From Candidatus Omnitrophota bacterium (lineage in GTDB: Bacteria; Omnitrophota; Gorgyraeia; Pluralincolimonadales; Pluralincolimonadaceae): a DNA stretch of 14,442 nt. The position numbers and the translations under genes were made by a program. The notes under the pieces are model-generated. The model saw nothing but the letters and a program-made list of their open reading frames with translations, had not been told where the DNA came from and made no database searches. The stretch is from positions 1 to 14,442 of the forward strand of contig JAGUXU010000099.1 in NCBI GenBank assembly GCA_020061685.1. Direction: 5' to 3'. Numbering within the stretch: position 1 is the stretch's first letter; every line of letters begins with the position of its first letter. Positions 13,663 to 14,442 of this stretch are shown piece by piece.

Positions 13663-14343
13663 TTATCTAAGTTGATTATTAAGCCAGGCAGCCGCTTCTA
13701 TGCAGGCGGAGGCCGGAACATAGGTATTGCCGCCTTTGAATTCTATCCATTTTGTCTTCCAGCCTAACCCTTCCAAAAATTTACGGTCGCGGCCCATCTC
13801 CGTATAACGCGGGCCGGACGGATCCGCAAGAAAAACCGCAAGCTTATTGCGCGGATACATATCTTTCTGTCTGATGAAGTAGTCGTTTATCATCCCGGAA
13901 TTAATGACCGCCGCCCGTATCACCTTCGGGTATAAAAAAGAGAGGGCATGCGCCCCCATCCCGCCGCCGGCAAGGCCCGACGCCATTACCCTTGTCTGGT
14001 CTATCGGAAACCGCGTAGACAATTTGGCGACTTCGGCCATAAGCCGTTCCAGGACCGGGCCCATATCTACCCCCGTCCTGAATTCTTTGGAGGCGAATAT
14101 CATCCATTTGTACTTCTCGGATACCCCTATCCATGTCTCGATCATCGCCTGGGCATCGCCTTTCGGCGAGAGCAGTATGAGCAAAGGATACATCTTGACG
14201 TCGCTGATGCCGGCAGGGATATACATTGTATACTGGGCGGTATCTATCACGACGGGCTCTTCAAGCGTGAGTTCCGCATAGCTAAAATTTATAAAAGAAC
14301 AAGGGATCAGAAGAAAAAATAAGAGTGCCAAACAAGTTTTCAT
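13663..14343 (-). CDS. Secreted alpha/beta-hydrolase-like protein lacking catalytic Ser and His
   Basis: The 226-residue protein has a clear Sec signal peptide (MKTCLALLFFLLIPCSFINF, cleavage near SYA-E at 23/24). It then resembles the secreted esterase/PHB-depolymerase-like branch: MYPLLILLSPKGD, the strand-helix region DQTRVMASGLAGGGMGAHAL, VIRAAVINSGM, FLADPSGPRY and GWKTKWIEFKGGNTY. In active relatives the nucleophile elbow reads G-x-S-x-G-G; here it is GLAGGG with Ala125 in place of Ser. The late GGH-type motif is GGNTY, with Asn206 for His. An Asp (174) remains. It is probably a periplasmic non-enzymatic or binding relative. AAAAGG lies about 6 bases before the ATG. It is the first gene of the ExbB-ExbD-MntP operon. 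Confidence 0.82.
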   Translation of the reverse strand: MKTCLALLFFLLIPCSFINFSYAELTLEEPVVIDTAQYTMYIPAGISDVKMYPLLILLSPKGDAQAMIETWIGVSEKYKWMIFASKEFRTGVDMGPVLERLMAEVAKLSTRFPIDQTRVMASGLAGGGMGAHALSFLYPKVIRAAVINSGMINDYFIRQKDMYPRNKLAVFLADPSGPRYTEMGRDRKFLEGLGWKTKWIEFKGGNTYVPASACIEAAAWLNNQLR

Positions 14344-14401
14344 ATACGCCTTTTGGTAAAATGGTTAAGATATAACGGAAGAGATACCGAACGCAGGTTA
14401 A

Positions 14402-14430
14402 ATACTATCACAAAAATAACATTTATTCAA
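14402..14430 (-). promoter_or_regulatory. Probable promoter of the hydrolase-like/exbBD/mntP operon
   Basis: On the minus strand TTGAAT (14430-14425, four of six) is followed by 17 bases and TAGTAT (14407-14402, four of six), preceded by TG one base upstream as in extended -10 promoters. The predicted start near 14395 gives a leader of about 50 bases. The interval 14344-14401 contains no gene and no riboswitch I can recognise. Confidence 0.45.
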
Positions 14431-14442
14431 CTATAACGAAGA

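Noticed and set aside
14344..14442. Possible yybP-ykoY manganese riboswitch upstream of the mntP operon
   Set aside because: The predicted leader is only about 50 bases and I see none of the conserved riboswitch core; mntP is the fourth gene, not the first.

Overview
The window is a compact stretch of a bacterial chromosome, roughly half GC, in which every gene I can support reads on the minus strand. The genes are packed with 4-base ATGA overlaps and gaps mostly under 20 bases. Everything points to a Gram-negative-type (two-membrane) anaerobe: a TolC-family outer membrane protein, an ExbB/ExbD pair, a lipoprotein adaptor, a class I hybrid cluster protein and the [FeFe]-hydrogenase maturase HydG. 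Frequent ATA isoleucine codons and the mix of families make an uncultivated anaerobic lineage such as Omnitrophota plausible. That placement is inference only; there is no rRNA or marker gene here.

In transcription order there are three blocks. Block 1 (about 14430 down to 9490) starts from a probable promoter at 14402-14430. It encodes a secreted alpha/beta-hydrolase-like protein that has lost its catalytic Ser and His, then ExbB, ExbD, the manganese exporter MntP, an unrecognised basic protein and a nitroreductase. A 72-base imperfect palindrome (10889-10960) follows, and then HydG.

Block 2 (9391 down to 5486) is a self-contained redox/nitrosative-stress operon: an Rrf2-family Fe-S regulator, a ferredoxin-like protein, an HD-domain phosphohydrolase, Hcp and a small Cys/Met-rich membrane protein. 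It ends in a strong intrinsic terminator. Its promoter carries a perfect 9-5-9 palindrome between -35 and -10. The predicted transcription start falls on the A of the regulator's ATG, so this mRNA is probably leaderless at the first gene.

Block 3 (5484 down to beyond base 1) begins directly after that terminator with a textbook promoter (TTGACA, 17 bases, TATCAT) overlaid by palindromes and 9-base-spaced repeats. It encodes an AbrB/SpoVT-type regulator, a TolC-like outer membrane channel, a lipoprotein membrane-fusion protein with a very short hairpin, a MacB-type ABC transporter and an MFS exporter cut by the left edge. Together they look like a self-regulated tripartite efflux operon.

The observations most worth a second look are the leaderless Rrf2 promoter, the HD protein and CPMM-motif membrane protein inside an hcp operon, the pseudo-hydrolase leading an ExbBD operon, the 72-base palindrome before hydG, and the patterned operator in front of the efflux operon. 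No stretch longer than about 105 bases lacks a gene, and I see no tRNA, rRNA, CRISPR array or insertion sequence.
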